Shown here piece after piece: positions 38,866 through 47,173 of a stretch of DNA of 64,000 nucleotides. The translations under genes were made by a program, and so were the position numbers. The stretch comes from Hyphomicrobium sp. (GTDB lineage Bacteria > Pseudomonadota > Alphaproteobacteria > Rhizobiales > Hyphomicrobiaceae): positions 42,086 to 106,085 of the forward strand of contig PERL01000012.1 of the NCBI GenBank assembly GCA_002928735.1. Reading direction: 5' to 3'. The notes under the pieces were generated by a model, which was not told where the DNA came from, ran no database searches, and saw nothing but the letters and a program-made list of their open reading frames with translations. Position 1 is the stretch's first letter. Every line of letters starts with the position of its first letter.

Positions 38866-40287
38866 ATGCCCAAACGCGCCGCGCGCAAAACCCAGGTTGT
38901 TTTGAACGATCTGATGATCCGCCAGTGGCCGGTCCCGGAACGGGGAAAGGTGCAGGTGCCGGATGGGACGATCGGTGGGCTTGGGCTGCGAGTCAGCCAT
39001 ACGGGGCAGAGGAGTTTCTACCTCACCTATATGCATCAAGGCCGCGCGCAGCGCCTGACCTTGGGCCCCTATCCCGAGCTCAAACTGGCTGCGGCGCGGC
39101 TCAAGGCCGCGCGCCTGATCGAGGCGGTCAATGCCGGGCAAGACCCGCGCACGGTCCCCGGCCCGGGGGACACCGCCGCACCGGCATCGGCGCCGAAGGG
39201 GCCGCTCTTTGAGAGGGTTCTGGAGGATTTCGTCGACCTCTATTGCAAAGTCCATAACAAGGCCTCGACCGCCGCAGAAACCGAGCGGCTGTTGCGGGCC
39301 ACCTTTCTCTCCCGCTGGCGCGGACGGGCCCTCCTCTCGATCACCGCCGGGGATGTTCTCGCCATCCTCGATGAGCTCATTCGCGACAACCGGCCCAGCG
39401 CCGCCATTCATGCCTATTCCAATATCCGAACCTTCTTCGGATGGTGCGAGAGTCGGCGCCTCATCCCCGAAAGCCCCTGCCTCAAACTCAAACCGCCCGC
39501 CAAGAAGGCCAAACGCTCCCGCGTCCTGAAAGACCAGGAGGTCGCCAAAATCTGGCACGCGGCGTCTGCCATGGGCTACCCTTACGGCCCGATCGTCCAT
39601 CTGTTAATCCTGACCCTTCAGCGCCGCGGGGAAATCTGCGGGATGAGACGGGGCGAACTCATGGGAGATTTCTCTCTCCTCAAACTGCCACCGGAGCGGA
39701 CCAAGAACGGCGAGGCCCATGACGTCCCCCTCCTCCCGCGCGCCCGGGCCCTCCTCAAGAGCCTCCCGCGCTTTGACTCGGAGTATGTTTTCCCGGCCCG
39801 GGGCAAGCTGGAGCGCCCCTTTAGCGGCTACTCCCCGGGGAAACGGGCTTTGGATGCGCTCTGCCCGATCGATGCGTGGACCTTGCACGACCTCCGGCGC
39901 ACGGGGGCGACGGGCCTGGGCAATCTCGGCGTCGCGCCGCACATCATCGAGCGCATCCTCAACCACAGCTCCGAGAGTTTTGATGGCGTCTCGGGGCTTT
40001 ATAACCGCGCCAAATACCTGCCCCAGATGCGGGAGGCGCTGGCGCTTTGGGCGGCGCATGTGAAGCGCGTCGTCAAAGCCCATCCGCCTGAGAAGACTCT
40101 GATCGCCCCGCGCAAGCGCCGGCGGCCTCCGCTGACCTCTACGATGGCAACAACCGTCTATTGTTCTTTGGCCGTACCTAGCCCAGACACGCACAATAGC
40201 TGGCCCACTGACTCCGACTGCTCTAAGATGATTTCAAAGTCATCTTTACGGCTACGGCGAAAACCTCGGAGGCGGTTGGCTGGCTGA
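38866..40287 (+). CDS. Tyrosine recombinase (P4-type integrase)
   Basis: 473 residues. N-terminal DUF4102-type arm-binding domain (GLGLRVSHTGQRSFYLTYMH; RLTLGPYPELKLAAARLKA), core-binding domain, and catalytic domain with Arg in TLQRRGEICGMRRGEL, HxxR in LHDLRRTGATG, His in ERILNHSS and the nucleophile Tyr in SGLYNRAKYLPQM (about residue 378). The ATG at 38866 has GGAGG five bases upstream. The last about 50 residues after APRKRR look non-native: the 3' end is duplicated at 42998, where a different, shorter ending is seen, so this tail was probably acquired by rearrangement. Catalyses integration at tRNA-Pro. Confidence 0.92.
   Translation: MPKRAARKTQVVLNDLMIRQWPVPERGKVQVPDGTIGGLGLRVSHTGQRSFYLTYMHQGRAQRLTLGPYPELKLAAARLKAARLIEAVNAGQDPRTVPGPGDTAAPASAPKGPLFERVLEDFVDLYCKVHNKASTAAETERLLRATFLSRWRGRALLSITAGDVLAILDELIRDNRPSAAIHAYSNIRTFFGWCESRRLIPESPCLKLKPPAKKAKRSRVLKDQEVAKIWHAASAMGYPYGPIVHLLILTLQRRGEICGMRRGELMGDFSLLKLPPERTKNGEAHDVPLLPRARALLKSLPRFDSEYVFPARGKLERPFSGYSPGKRALDALCPIDAWTLHDLRRTGATGLGNLGVAPHIIERILNHSSESFDGVSGLYNRAKYLPQMREALALWAAHVKRVVKAHPPEKTLIAPRKRRRPPLTSTMATTVYCSLAVPSPDTHNSWPTDSDCSKMISKSSLRLRRKPRRRLAG
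39990..40119 (+). repeat. 130-bp direct repeat, copy 1 (inside integrase)
   Basis: Covers the Tyr-containing 3' end of the integrase gene. Copy 2 is at 42997-43126 in the same orientation, same length without gaps and with only about half a dozen mismatches. Confidence 0.9.
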
Positions 40288-40305
40288 AGCGCCAGCAACC
40301 GGAGG
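40227..40305 (+). pseudogene. Remnant of an ardC-like 3' end
   Basis: Translation in the frame starting at 40227 gives DDFKVIFTATAKTSEAVG followed by WLKRQQPE, matching the C-terminal DDPKAIFTAAAKASEAVS / WLKRQQPA of the intact ArdC-like protein at 55033-56007. Nothing upstream of 40227 matches, so only the last about 26 codons of the similarity survive. It lies in a different frame from the tail of the integrase ORF, which runs over it. Confidence 0.75.
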
Positions 40306-40331
40306 TCTCGGGATCACCACGAGCGAGGTAT

Positions 40332-40652
40332 CTAAAGCCGGGCCTCCAGCATCGCACACACCGCGACCAGCTCGTCATGCAACGCCGCTTCGTCGTTCCT
40401 CCACGCAGGAACGGTCGCCAGAACATACTGTTTGGTGATCTCTGTTGAGCGCTGACCGCGCTCCGATCGGTAGTACTCCGCCAGCGTCTGCAGATCTTCC
40501 AGCCAGGCCATATCGGCCAGAACCCCCGGATACTCTTCGAGAAAAGTGCTCACCACGTCCTGGATTTTTGTCCGGAAGGTGGGGTCCGAAAGATTTTGTA
40601 GAGCAGCTGCAAAAAGCTCATCGACGATGTCCTTGATCTTCGACGCCTCCAC
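40332..40652 (-). CDS. Small helical protein of unknown function
   Basis: 106 residues, acidic and helical (IKDIVDELFAAALQNLSDPT, VVSTFLEEYPGVLADMAWLE, LAEYYRSERGQRS). No motif recognised. It begins 13 bases after the end of the hydrolase pseudogene on the same strand, so the two may have formed one unit. Cargo of the rearranged block. Confidence 0.5.
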   Translation of the reverse strand: MEASKIKDIVDELFAAALQNLSDPTFRTKIQDVVSTFLEEYPGVLADMAWLEDLQTLAEYYRSERGQRSTEITKQYVLATVPAWRNDEAALHDELVAVCAMLEARL

Positions 40653-40665
40653 AATAGCTCGCGCT

Positions 40666-41643
40666 TCAGCGAGCTTCAGAGCTAAATCGAGTCCCTAATA
40701 GGTGGGTAGGCGCGGGCTCAGCCACAGTCTGGGAGGTGTTGGGCGCAGTACTGGCCAGCCTGTGTTCAGCGAGCTTGCCTCTGACCCAACCGTGAATCGC
40801 CGCCGATGACGTGCTTGGCTTGACGATCATGTTGTGATCCTCGGCTGCGGGAAATGGCACGCCACGGCAGTTTGTTGAGATCTTGTCTTGCGGGACTGCG
40901 ACAAACCCCCAAGTGGGCACTGTCTCGTATGCGCAGGCTAGTTGTGGCGCCAGCTTTCCATTGGAGAGCAGGGCGGCCCACGTGTTGCGCAAGCTCCGCA
41001 GGTAAGAATTTTCATCGATCCGCCGGAGGTCGGAAAGGATGGGCGTACCCATTCCGGTGAGCTTTCTCGTCATGGAGGCCAAGTCGGCCCCTTCGGCCGG
41101 GGTCGCGATCAGGAAGACCAGCTTTGTTTTGTCATAGAGTGAACCGAGCTTGGTTTTCTCATTCACCGCGCCCTCACCGCCAGGGGACAGCAGGGCCTGA
41201 TGCAGCATCTCTTGCACCAGGATCCCTCCAAAGCTGTGCGTGACGAAGAAGATCTCTTCAAATCTCTGCCCCACGCCCTGATTGAGCAGGGCCGTATTCA
41301 TTTGCACCGCGAGTTCAACGGCAGAGACCGTGCTGTTCAGCCCGGCCGGATACTCCAACCCCGCGATCGTATAGCGGCCGAGAGGATCCACACCTCGGAC
41401 GCTCTCCTGATCCGCAGCCATGATCTCGGGCCATGATTGCGCGGCGTCCGGGGCGCGAAAGCTTTCAGCGAGACTTCCGCGAAAACCGTGCACGAACACG
41501 ATCAGACGCCCGTTGGTGCCCTAGTGGACGAGCTCGAAGTTCGCCTGTGCCGGCGCGACTGATACAGCGCAAGAAACAGCCAGTAGTCCGCACAAAACTA
41601 TTGCCTGGCGAAGTATGCCCTCTATGACGGAACGCGCTGCCAT
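40666..41643 (-). pseudogene. Secreted alpha/beta hydrolase split by an in-frame amber codon
   Basis: From ATG 41643 (GAGGAAG upstream) a signal peptide is read (MAARSVIEGILRQAIVLCGL, then LAVSCAVSVAPAQANFELVH); a TAG at 41521-41523 interrupts it, and the same frame continues at once with GTNGRLIVFVHGFRGSLAES, the oxyanion strand of a serine hydrolase. The nucleophile elbow is FFVTHSFGGILVQE; downstream come FLIATPAEGADLASM and AEDHNMIVKPS (probable His). A single C-to-T change (CAG to TAG) would explain the stop. Unless read through, the product would lose export or be absent. Substrate unknown; fold resembles lipase/PGAP1-like hydrolases. Confidence 0.75.
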
Positions 41644-41835
41644 GCCAATCTTCCTCGTGCCGAGCTGTATTGTCATTATCGCTGGACGTGCCTGTCCGTC
41701 GTGTGCGCCACCGCTCGAAATCCACGGCTGTCGCAACAGCCCACGTGCGATGGTGATAGCGTCAATTACTATGGTTATACTGCAGGGGGATGGCATTCGC
41801 CATTTTGAGCCATACCCGTTCTTTTGGGGTGCGAT

Positions 41836-42657
41836 ATGACTTTCACACGCGCGCTGATCGTCTCGCTTGCCTTGAGTTTTTCCGCGGTCACGCAGACCGC
41901 CACCGCCGCATCCGAAAAGCTGGACATCCCGCCCGTCAGCCAAAACACCGGCGTCTGGTGCTGGCTGGCGGTCAGTGAGATGGCCCTGCGCTATCACGGC
42001 GTATCCAATGCCAATCCGGCCGGCTATTACCAGTGTGGTATGGCCGGATTACTCTATCCGGCGACCTGCGGAAGCCAGTGCGGAAACTGCACGTTTCCAG
42101 CAGGGTCCGCGAACACGATTGTCAGGGCGCTGGAGGCGTACCCTCGCGCAGCCCAAGCCTTCACCGGCCGGTCTCAACCCGGCATCGATGCGGACCATGA
42201 GAACACCGCTTTGTCGGCTGAGGAGGTGGTCGATATGATCGATGCCGGTGTTCCGATCATCGCAGGCATATCTCCCAGCCGAACGGGTCTGCCAGCTTCC
42301 GAACATGTGGCCCTGATTATCGGGTACCGTCGCGACGGCGAAGTCCTCATCGTCAATGATCCCTTTCCCTTTGAGGCGGCCGGAGTCCGCAATCCTTATC
42401 TTGCAGCTGGCGCGCGTCCCTTAGAGGGTCTGCAATACGCCATCGACCGCGATACATTCGAAGACCGGTTGTTGTGGCGGGAAACCATCACCGTCCGGCA
42501 AGCGCGATCGCGTGCTCGGCCGGACCGGCATCCCAATTTTTGCTGCACACCCTTCGGCCGTCTGGGGCCTTATCCCAACGCAACATATACGGAGGGCGAT
42601 GCCTGTTACGGCACCGACCCTTATGCGCGGACGTGGACCGGCCGGGCTTGTTTCTAG
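41836..42657 (+). CDS. Secreted papain-like (C39-type) cysteine peptidase
   Basis: 273 residues. Signal peptide MTFTRALIVSLALSFSAVTQ, then TATAAS cleavage. The mature part starts LDIPPVSQNTGVWCWLAVSE with the catalytic Cys (C42), the His in SEHVALIIGYRRDGEV (about 155) and the acid in IVNDPFPFE. This is the Peptidase_C39-like/papain-like pattern. A Cys-rich insert (CGMAGLLYPATCGSQCGNC, about 70-90) probably forms disulfides, suiting a periplasmic or extracellular location. Divergent from the secreted hydrolase pseudogene across 192 bases; the two may have been a functional pair. Confidence 0.75.
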   Translation: MTFTRALIVSLALSFSAVTQTATAASEKLDIPPVSQNTGVWCWLAVSEMALRYHGVSNANPAGYYQCGMAGLLYPATCGSQCGNCTFPAGSANTIVRALEAYPRAAQAFTGRSQPGIDADHENTALSAEEVVDMIDAGVPIIAGISPSRTGLPASEHVALIIGYRRDGEVLIVNDPFPFEAAGVRNPYLAAGARPLEGLQYAIDRDTFEDRLLWRETITVRQARSRARPDRHPNFCCTPFGRLGPYPNATYTEGDACYGTDPYARTWTGRACF

Positions 42658-42659
42658 GG

Positions 42660-42996
42660 GTGAACGCGGAGGAAGGCGGCGAGGCCCTAGCCTGTTCATG
42701 GCGGGCGAATGCCCTCGATAGCAGCTCCTTTTCGCCGGGTCGCCCGGCGCCCTTCAGCAGGACAGACTTGAGTTTACGCAGGGTGTCCTGGGTGGACAGA
42801 GCTGCAAAGCCCAGCACGTCCAAGGCCTCTGCCCGTGTCAGCACCTGAGCATGCCGCGCGCTGCGGGCTTGGACCCGCGCGCTGCAAGTTGGGCATCCCG
42901 TTCCCGGCGGCGCTGTGCCTGTGATTTTGGATTGGGCTTGCCGAAGAGGCTGCCCTTCAGCACCTGGGGATCTCGCTCCAGCAACAGCCGATAAAG
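42660..42996 (-). pseudogene. Frameshifted 3' remnant of a J-like membrane-protein gene
   Basis: Read leftward from 42996 the frame gives LYRLLLERDPQVLKGSLFGK, then PNPKSQAQRRRERDAQL, matching SLYRLLLLRDPAKVQHLLFA of the intact gene at 57570-58604. After about 42850 a frameshift occurs and the similarity resumes as EALDVLGFAALSTQDTLRKL and ELLSRAFARHEQA, matching EALEILGLTAQPDLATLKKL and VLARAFKRLEQA. The 5' two-thirds is missing. It abuts the integrase remnant at 42997. Confidence 0.8.
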
Positions 42997-43126
42997 CTCG
43001 GGGCTTTATAACCGCGCCAAATACCTGCCCCAGATGCGGGAGGCGCTAGCGCTTTGGGCGGCGCATGTGAAGCGCGTGGTGAAAGCCCGTCCGCCTGAGA
43101 AAACTCTGATCGCCCCGCGCAAGCGC
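42997..43126 (+). repeat. 130-bp direct repeat, copy 2
   Basis: Second copy of the integrase 3' segment found at 39990-40119, same orientation, no gaps. The copies enclose about 2.9 kb containing the ardC remnant, three cargo genes and the J-like remnant. Confidence 0.9.
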
Positions 43127-43168
43127 GCGCGGCCGGGCGCGCGCAGCGTTGGGCTGACATCCGTCTAG
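42998..43168 (+). pseudogene. 5'-truncated integrase remnant
   Basis: 57 in-frame codons beginning SGLYNRAKYLPQMREALALW, i.e. from just before the catalytic Tyr to the end of an integrase, with its own stop TAG at 43166. It ends APRKRARPGARSVGLTSV, which is probably the native C-terminus lost from the intact copy. No start codon or upstream domain, so non-functional. Confidence 0.88.
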
Positions 43169-43338
43169 TCTTACCAAAAGCGAGCGTTTGCACTACGGCG
43201 CTTCCATTTGCTTGGCAAAGGGCACCAACTGCCGCTCACTCCGGTCGATCGCAATACGCCCCGAAGACCATCAGCCCTATTGAACCTTGAACGTGCTCAC
43301 CATGTCGGACTCACGATTTCAAACGGTGAGGCTCCGCC

Positions 43339-43797
43339 ATGCTCGATACGGGAGGTCAGAACGATTGTCGCGCCCAGACCATCCCTTCGGGATTGCTGTC
43401 GGGCCGCGCCGTGTCGCGCCGCATCGTCTTCTCCCTCCCCCACATTACCCGGCTTGAACAGGCCGGTGCATTTCCGCGCCGCCGCATCCTTGGACCCGCC
43501 AGAATTGCCTGGTCTGCCGATGAGATCACGGCCTGGATGCAATCCAAGCTGAACGCACGCGGTGCTTGCCCCTTCTACGGTCCCACTCCCCTACTCGGAA
43601 CTCAGGACCGCTTCCTCTCCAAGCGCGATGTCAGCCGTCTGGTCGTCTATTCTGGGCGCCATATCGACACGCTGGAACGCTCCGGACGCTTTCCCCGCCG
43701 GATCGCTATTGGCGCCCACCGGCGCGTCTATCTCGCCCGCGAGATCGCGCACTGGATCGCCACCCGTCCCACCGCCTTACCGGGAGACACCGCATGA
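43339..43797 (+). CDS. Tandem AlpA-type DNA-binding regulator
   Basis: 152 residues consisting of two successive AlpA/MerR-like HTH units: LLSGRAVSRRIVFSLPHITR with LEQAGAFPRRRILGPARIAW (about 18-68) and FLSKRDVSRLVVYSGRHIDT with LERSGRFPRRIAIGAHRRVY (about 91-143). AlpA proteins activate integrase or excision genes in P4-type islands; a fused double domain could bind direct repeats as a monomer. First gene of a tight operon: the next start overlaps its stop by 4 bases. Confidence 0.8.
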   Translation: MLDTGGQNDCRAQTIPSGLLSGRAVSRRIVFSLPHITRLEQAGAFPRRRILGPARIAWSADEITAWMQSKLNARGACPFYGPTPLLGTQDRFLSKRDVSRLVVYSGRHIDTLERSGRFPRRIAIGAHRRVYLAREIAHWIATRPTALPGDTA

Positions 43798-44306
43798 GCA
43801 GGCAGGATTTCGATCGCCCACAGCGTATTGACAGCACGGAGCGTCTCGCCGCCGAACGCCGTGAGGTCGAGGCCTTTATGGCTGAAGGCCCCCTCCCCCA
43901 CAGTGCGCAGAGCTACCTCACGCATTACAAGCGCCTGGAGCAGGCCGAACAGGCGCTCGAGCAGAAGACCAATGCGCTGCTGGCGAAAAGCCATGCCTTG
44001 CAAACATCCCTGAGCCAGAACGCGCCACTGCGTCAGGCGCAGCACGAGCTCACCCTTGGCTTGATGGACCTGCACTATGCAGCCCGCGATATTGCCAGCC
44101 ATGCCCGCACCTCCATCAATCTGGAACTCATGGACCGCGTGACGGCGCATCGGCAGGGCGTCCTCCACAAGGCACCGGCCCCCTCCTCCCTGCAGCAGCG
44201 TGACTTGATCCAGACGCTCAAAGCCCGCAGCGCCATTCGCACGCTCCCACGGCCGGTTCCGGAGGCCCAGCAGGAGCCCACCACCGGCCCGGAACTCGAA
44301 CGCTAG
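43794..44306 (+). CDS. Helical protein in the AlpA operon
   Basis: 170 residues from ATG 43794 (4-base overlap with the AlpA gene). Almost entirely helical with coiled-coil character: RLEQAEQALEQKTNALLAKS, LRQAQHELTLGLMDLHYAAR, HARTSINLELMDRVTAHRQG. No catalytic motif or membrane segment. Unknown; position suggests an element core function such as accessory regulation or maintenance. Confidence 0.65.
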   Translation: MSRQDFDRPQRIDSTERLAAERREVEAFMAEGPLPHSAQSYLTHYKRLEQAEQALEQKTNALLAKSHALQTSLSQNAPLRQAQHELTLGLMDLHYAARDIASHARTSINLELMDRVTAHRQGVLHKAPAPSSLQQRDLIQTLKARSAIRTLPRPVPEAQQEPTTGPELER

Positions 44307-44325
44307 TAAGGACAGGAGACATTCA

Positions 44326-44532
44326 ATGGCTGACGACAAGCGCCCGACCCTCACCGTTCGCCACCTCTACGGTGGATTCAAAACCTTCAAAACTGAGCGC
44401 GCCCTGGAGGCGGCTCTCAAGCCTGACGGTGAGAAGCGCACCTTGGTTGAGATGCTGCGCGAGGCGGCTGAGGAGCGGGAGAAGAGTGAACAGGCTAAGC
44501 ACCATCGACAGTCGGAACGCGAGTACGAATGA
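44326..44532 (+). CDS. Small charged protein in the AlpA operon
   Basis: 68 residues: TLTVRHLYGGFKTFKTERAL, then a strongly charged C-terminal helix (REAAEEREKSEQAKHH). ACAGGAGAC precedes the ATG by about 8 bases and it begins 19 bases after the previous stop, so it belongs to the same transcript. Unknown function. Confidence 0.6.
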   Translation: MADDKRPTLTVRHLYGGFKTFKTERALEAALKPDGEKRTLVEMLREAAEEREKSEQAKHHRQSEREYE

Positions 44533-44665
44533 TGATTAATGGGTGCGTAGCTGACAATGATATGATCGGAAAAAAAAGAGAGCCGCCGTTCCAGGCAAGC
44601 ATGTGAGCTGGTAGCGGACATCGGCCTTCATCGGACAACGACCATCAGCCAACAAGAAATGTACA

Positions 44666-45571
44666 TCAGTCGGATAGTATGATGACAGCGCCTGTTGTCT
44701 TCTCGCGCACGCCGTAACCTAGATCCAGAAGCACAAACTCGAATTTGGGCACGGCTGGTGGCGTGACGCCGGCCTTCTTCAGGAGCGCGGCGATATGGTC
44801 ACGCTTGTTGGACGAGAGGTCCTCGAAGGCCATTACCCTCTTTAACAAGTCGTCGGCAGCTCGCTTTGCATCAATGGACGTGCCGGCGGTCGACAGCGCA
44901 CCGAGGCCTGCAAAGATGCGGCCGTCCACGTTTGCCATTACGACCAGCCCAGCTCGACGAAGCTTTTGGTGCTCGGCTTTTGTATAGCCGGAGCCTGAGG
45001 GAGCCATCATGCCCTGGAGTTCAATGAAGAAGTCGAGGCGGGGCCAATTGTTGACGGCGATGCGTATGATGTCGCGATCAGTCCAAGTCTGGTGCGCGAA
45101 GATGTTCAGCACGTAAGCGGCCGTCGGTCTGAAGATTACGAACAGGAGGTCGCCGGTCCGTTCGATGAAGGCCGTGTCTTTCGAGTCGGGATTGATGCCG
45201 AGATGGAGATGGTGGACGCCCCAGTCATTGAGCATGGGATCCTTATCCGACGAGGCCGAGGTCGAGCCAGCGACGTAACCGTGGCGAATCCCCTTGCTTA
45301 GGCGCGGCGTGAGGTCCCTTCCCTTCTGTATGGCGTCGACAATTTCCGCGAGTGCGGCAGCGTGGGCGGACTTCAGGGCGTTGGACGAGAATTCGCGGGA
45401 GTAGTGAACGGAGCGCGGCACGGGCCGCACGAACCTATGGAGCCAGTTGTAGTACCTGATTAGGAGTTCGGGCAGTGACATGCCTGATAGCTCAGCCACG
45501 ACCGTTGGATCGCTCCGGTTATGTGGCAGCTGGGTAATGATCTGCGCGCGAAGATCGGCTTTGAGGTTCAT
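44666..45571 (-). CDS. Uncharacterised cargo protein
   Basis: 301 residues, no signal peptide or membrane helix. Notable stretches: LLIRYYNWLHRFVRPVPRSV near the N-terminus, NDWGVHHLHLGINPD with a His cluster (about 137-151), RTGDLLFVIFRPTAAYVLNI, AHQTWTDRDIIRIAVNNWP, and a helical C-terminal third (LLKRVMAFEDLSSNKRDHIA). The HHLHLG cluster and the conserved-looking LLFVIF/WTDRDI region could form an active site, but I recognise no family. It is AT-richer than the host genes and oriented away from the HipA cluster, so it is a separate cargo unit. Confidence 0.65.
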   Translation of the reverse strand: MNLKADLRAQIITQLPHNRSDPTVVAELSGMSLPELLIRYYNWLHRFVRPVPRSVHYSREFSSNALKSAHAAALAEIVDAIQKGRDLTPRLSKGIRHGYVAGSTSASSDKDPMLNDWGVHHLHLGINPDSKDTAFIERTGDLLFVIFRPTAAYVLNIFAHQTWTDRDIIRIAVNNWPRLDFFIELQGMMAPSGSGYTKAEHQKLRRAGLVVMANVDGRIFAGLGALSTAGTSIDAKRAADDLLKRVMAFEDLSSNKRDHIAALLKKAGVTPPAVPKFEFVLLDLGYGVREKTTGAVIILSD

Positions 45572-45997
45572 GAGGTCAAAGTCGGGGCCACGCCGGGATT
45601 CCCTGTCCTACTACGGGCAGCCACACACGGTGCCACGGCATTCAGCTCTGGGTATACCCCGCCCGTAAATTGGTCGGCGGACATTGCGACCTGATGCGCC
45701 AGCCACGGTCGATTTTGCGGTGACTGAGTTCTCCCTTGCGTCGAACCATCAGTTAAATAGAACAAAAATAGAACAAAAGGCAAGGCCCGCCGGCTAGGTG
45801 AAGCTCGGGCTTCGTAAAATCTTAAAATGGGGCGAACGTTGCTCGATTAGCTAGCTAAAGCTAGTCATAAAGGCATATTAAAAGAAAAATGAAGTCATAA
45901 CTTCTTTTTTGTGTTGACGAGGTCAGCAAATCAACTGTAGAATGACTTTTAGAGTCCGGAGACCCGCGTTGCACGTACGAAGGAACCGCAGTTTAGC
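45572..45997. other. AT-rich divergent promoter region before the HipA cluster
   Basis: 426 bases without a supported gene. Contents: a tandem 11-bp repeat ATAGAACAAAA x2 (45757-45778), a 14-bp palindrome CTAGCTAAAGCTAG (45851-45864), and a hairpin GAAGT-CATA-ACTTC followed by T-rich sequence (about 45892-45912). The palindrome lies about 134 bases before the HipA-like start and is a candidate operator for the HTH protein encoded downstream. Confidence 0.45.
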
Positions 45998-47173
45998 GTG
46001 AACAATAGAACAGCCGACATACTTTTCAAAGATCAGGTCGCGGGCGCTCTCGAAGAGACCGCGGGCGGCGGCACACGTTTCACGTATGCTGCCACGTGGC
46101 GCGAGCCGATTGCCTGCTGCTTTCCCAACGACCGCCGCGAGCACGAATGGCGTGTCGGGCTGCATCCCTTCTTTGAGCATCTTGGCACCGAGGGCTGGCT
46201 GCGCGAACAGCAGGCCCGATCCGCACACCTCGCGCTGGAGGATGATTTCGGATTGCTGTTGCGATATGGCGGCGACTGCATCGGTGCCGTCAGCATTCGC
46301 GCGCCCGATGGAGCTGCCATTCCAGCAAAAGCCGAAGAAGCGCTCGCCAACCCTGGGCGCACCGTCTCCGGTGTTCAGAAAAAGTTACTTGCCGTGCGCG
46401 ATGCGGAAGGACGCTTTCATCCTGCGGGACCGGACGGACCTGCGCCCTACATCGCCAAGTTCAATTCCGAGGCAATTCCAACTCTTGTCCGCAATGAAGC
46501 GATCAGCCTGCGCTGGACGGCAGCAATTCTCGGCGCAAATGAGGTCACCGCGTTTCAGACCGCGCGCATTGAGACCGTCAACGAACACGCGCTTATCGTC
46601 AAAAGGTTCGACCGTGCAGACGATGGAGCGAAGCTGCGGCTCGAAGACTTCGCGCAGATTCTTTGCAAGCCGCGTGGCCGTGATTATCAGGGCAAATATG
46701 ATGCCTCGTGCGAAGATATCGCCGCAGTCATCGCAGAGCATTCGGCGAGGCCTGAAATCGACCGCGCGCGCTTTTTCCGAAGACTCATCGTGACGGCGCT
46801 AGTCGGCAACTGTGATGCTCACCTCAAGAACTATTCGTTGCTTGAAACGCAGCAAGGCCTGCGGCTTTCGCCTTCATACGATGTCGTCAACACGGCGCTG
46901 TACGAGCAGTTCGACCGCCGCTTCGCACTCTCTATCGGCGGGCAGGTTGTCCAGCTTGAAGCCGTGACGAAAGCGCTGCTTACAGATTTTGGACGCGCAA
47001 TAGGACTTCCAGACCGCGCGATCGCGCAGGCCTTTACCGACATTGCGCGCAAGGTCCGAAGCACCGCTGCAACTGAAATCGTCACGCCGCCGCAGGGCGA
47101 GCCGCCTGACGGTTTCATTCACCGGTACGCCGAGATTGTGAGAAGCGGATGCCTGAGAATTTTGGAAAACTAG
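45998..47173 (+). CDS. HipA-like serine/threonine kinase
   Basis: 391 residues from GTG 45998. HipA kinase motifs: Gly-rich loop TVSGVQKKLLAVR (about 122-134), YIAKFNSEAIPTLVRNEAIS with the ATP-binding Lys, LIVKRFDR, catalytic loop GNCDAHLKNYSLL (about 269-281; D and N of NxDxHxKN), and LSPSYDVVNTAL as the metal-binding segment. HipA toxins phosphorylate targets such as glutamyl-tRNA synthetase, inducing dormancy. No small HipB precedes it; instead the next gene, overlapping by 25 bases, carries the HTH. First gene of a four- to five-gene cluster. Confidence 0.85.
   Translation: MNNRTADILFKDQVAGALEETAGGGTRFTYAATWREPIACCFPNDRREHEWRVGLHPFFEHLGTEGWLREQQARSAHLALEDDFGLLLRYGGDCIGAVSIRAPDGAAIPAKAEEALANPGRTVSGVQKKLLAVRDAEGRFHPAGPDGPAPYIAKFNSEAIPTLVRNEAISLRWTAAILGANEVTAFQTARIETVNEHALIVKRFDRADDGAKLRLEDFAQILCKPRGRDYQGKYDASCEDIAAVIAEHSARPEIDRARFFRRLIVTALVGNCDAHLKNYSLLETQQGLRLSPSYDVVNTALYEQFDRRFALSIGGQVVQLEAVTKALLTDFGRAIGLPDRAIAQAFTDIARKVRSTAATEIVTPPQGEPPDGFIHRYAEIVRSGCLRILEN

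Noticed and set aside
41521..41997. Separate 158-codon minus-strand gene upstream of the hydrolase
   Set aside because: Only its last 40 codons (from 41643) look like protein, and these are the signal peptide of the interrupted hydrolase; the rest is antisense to the protease gene.
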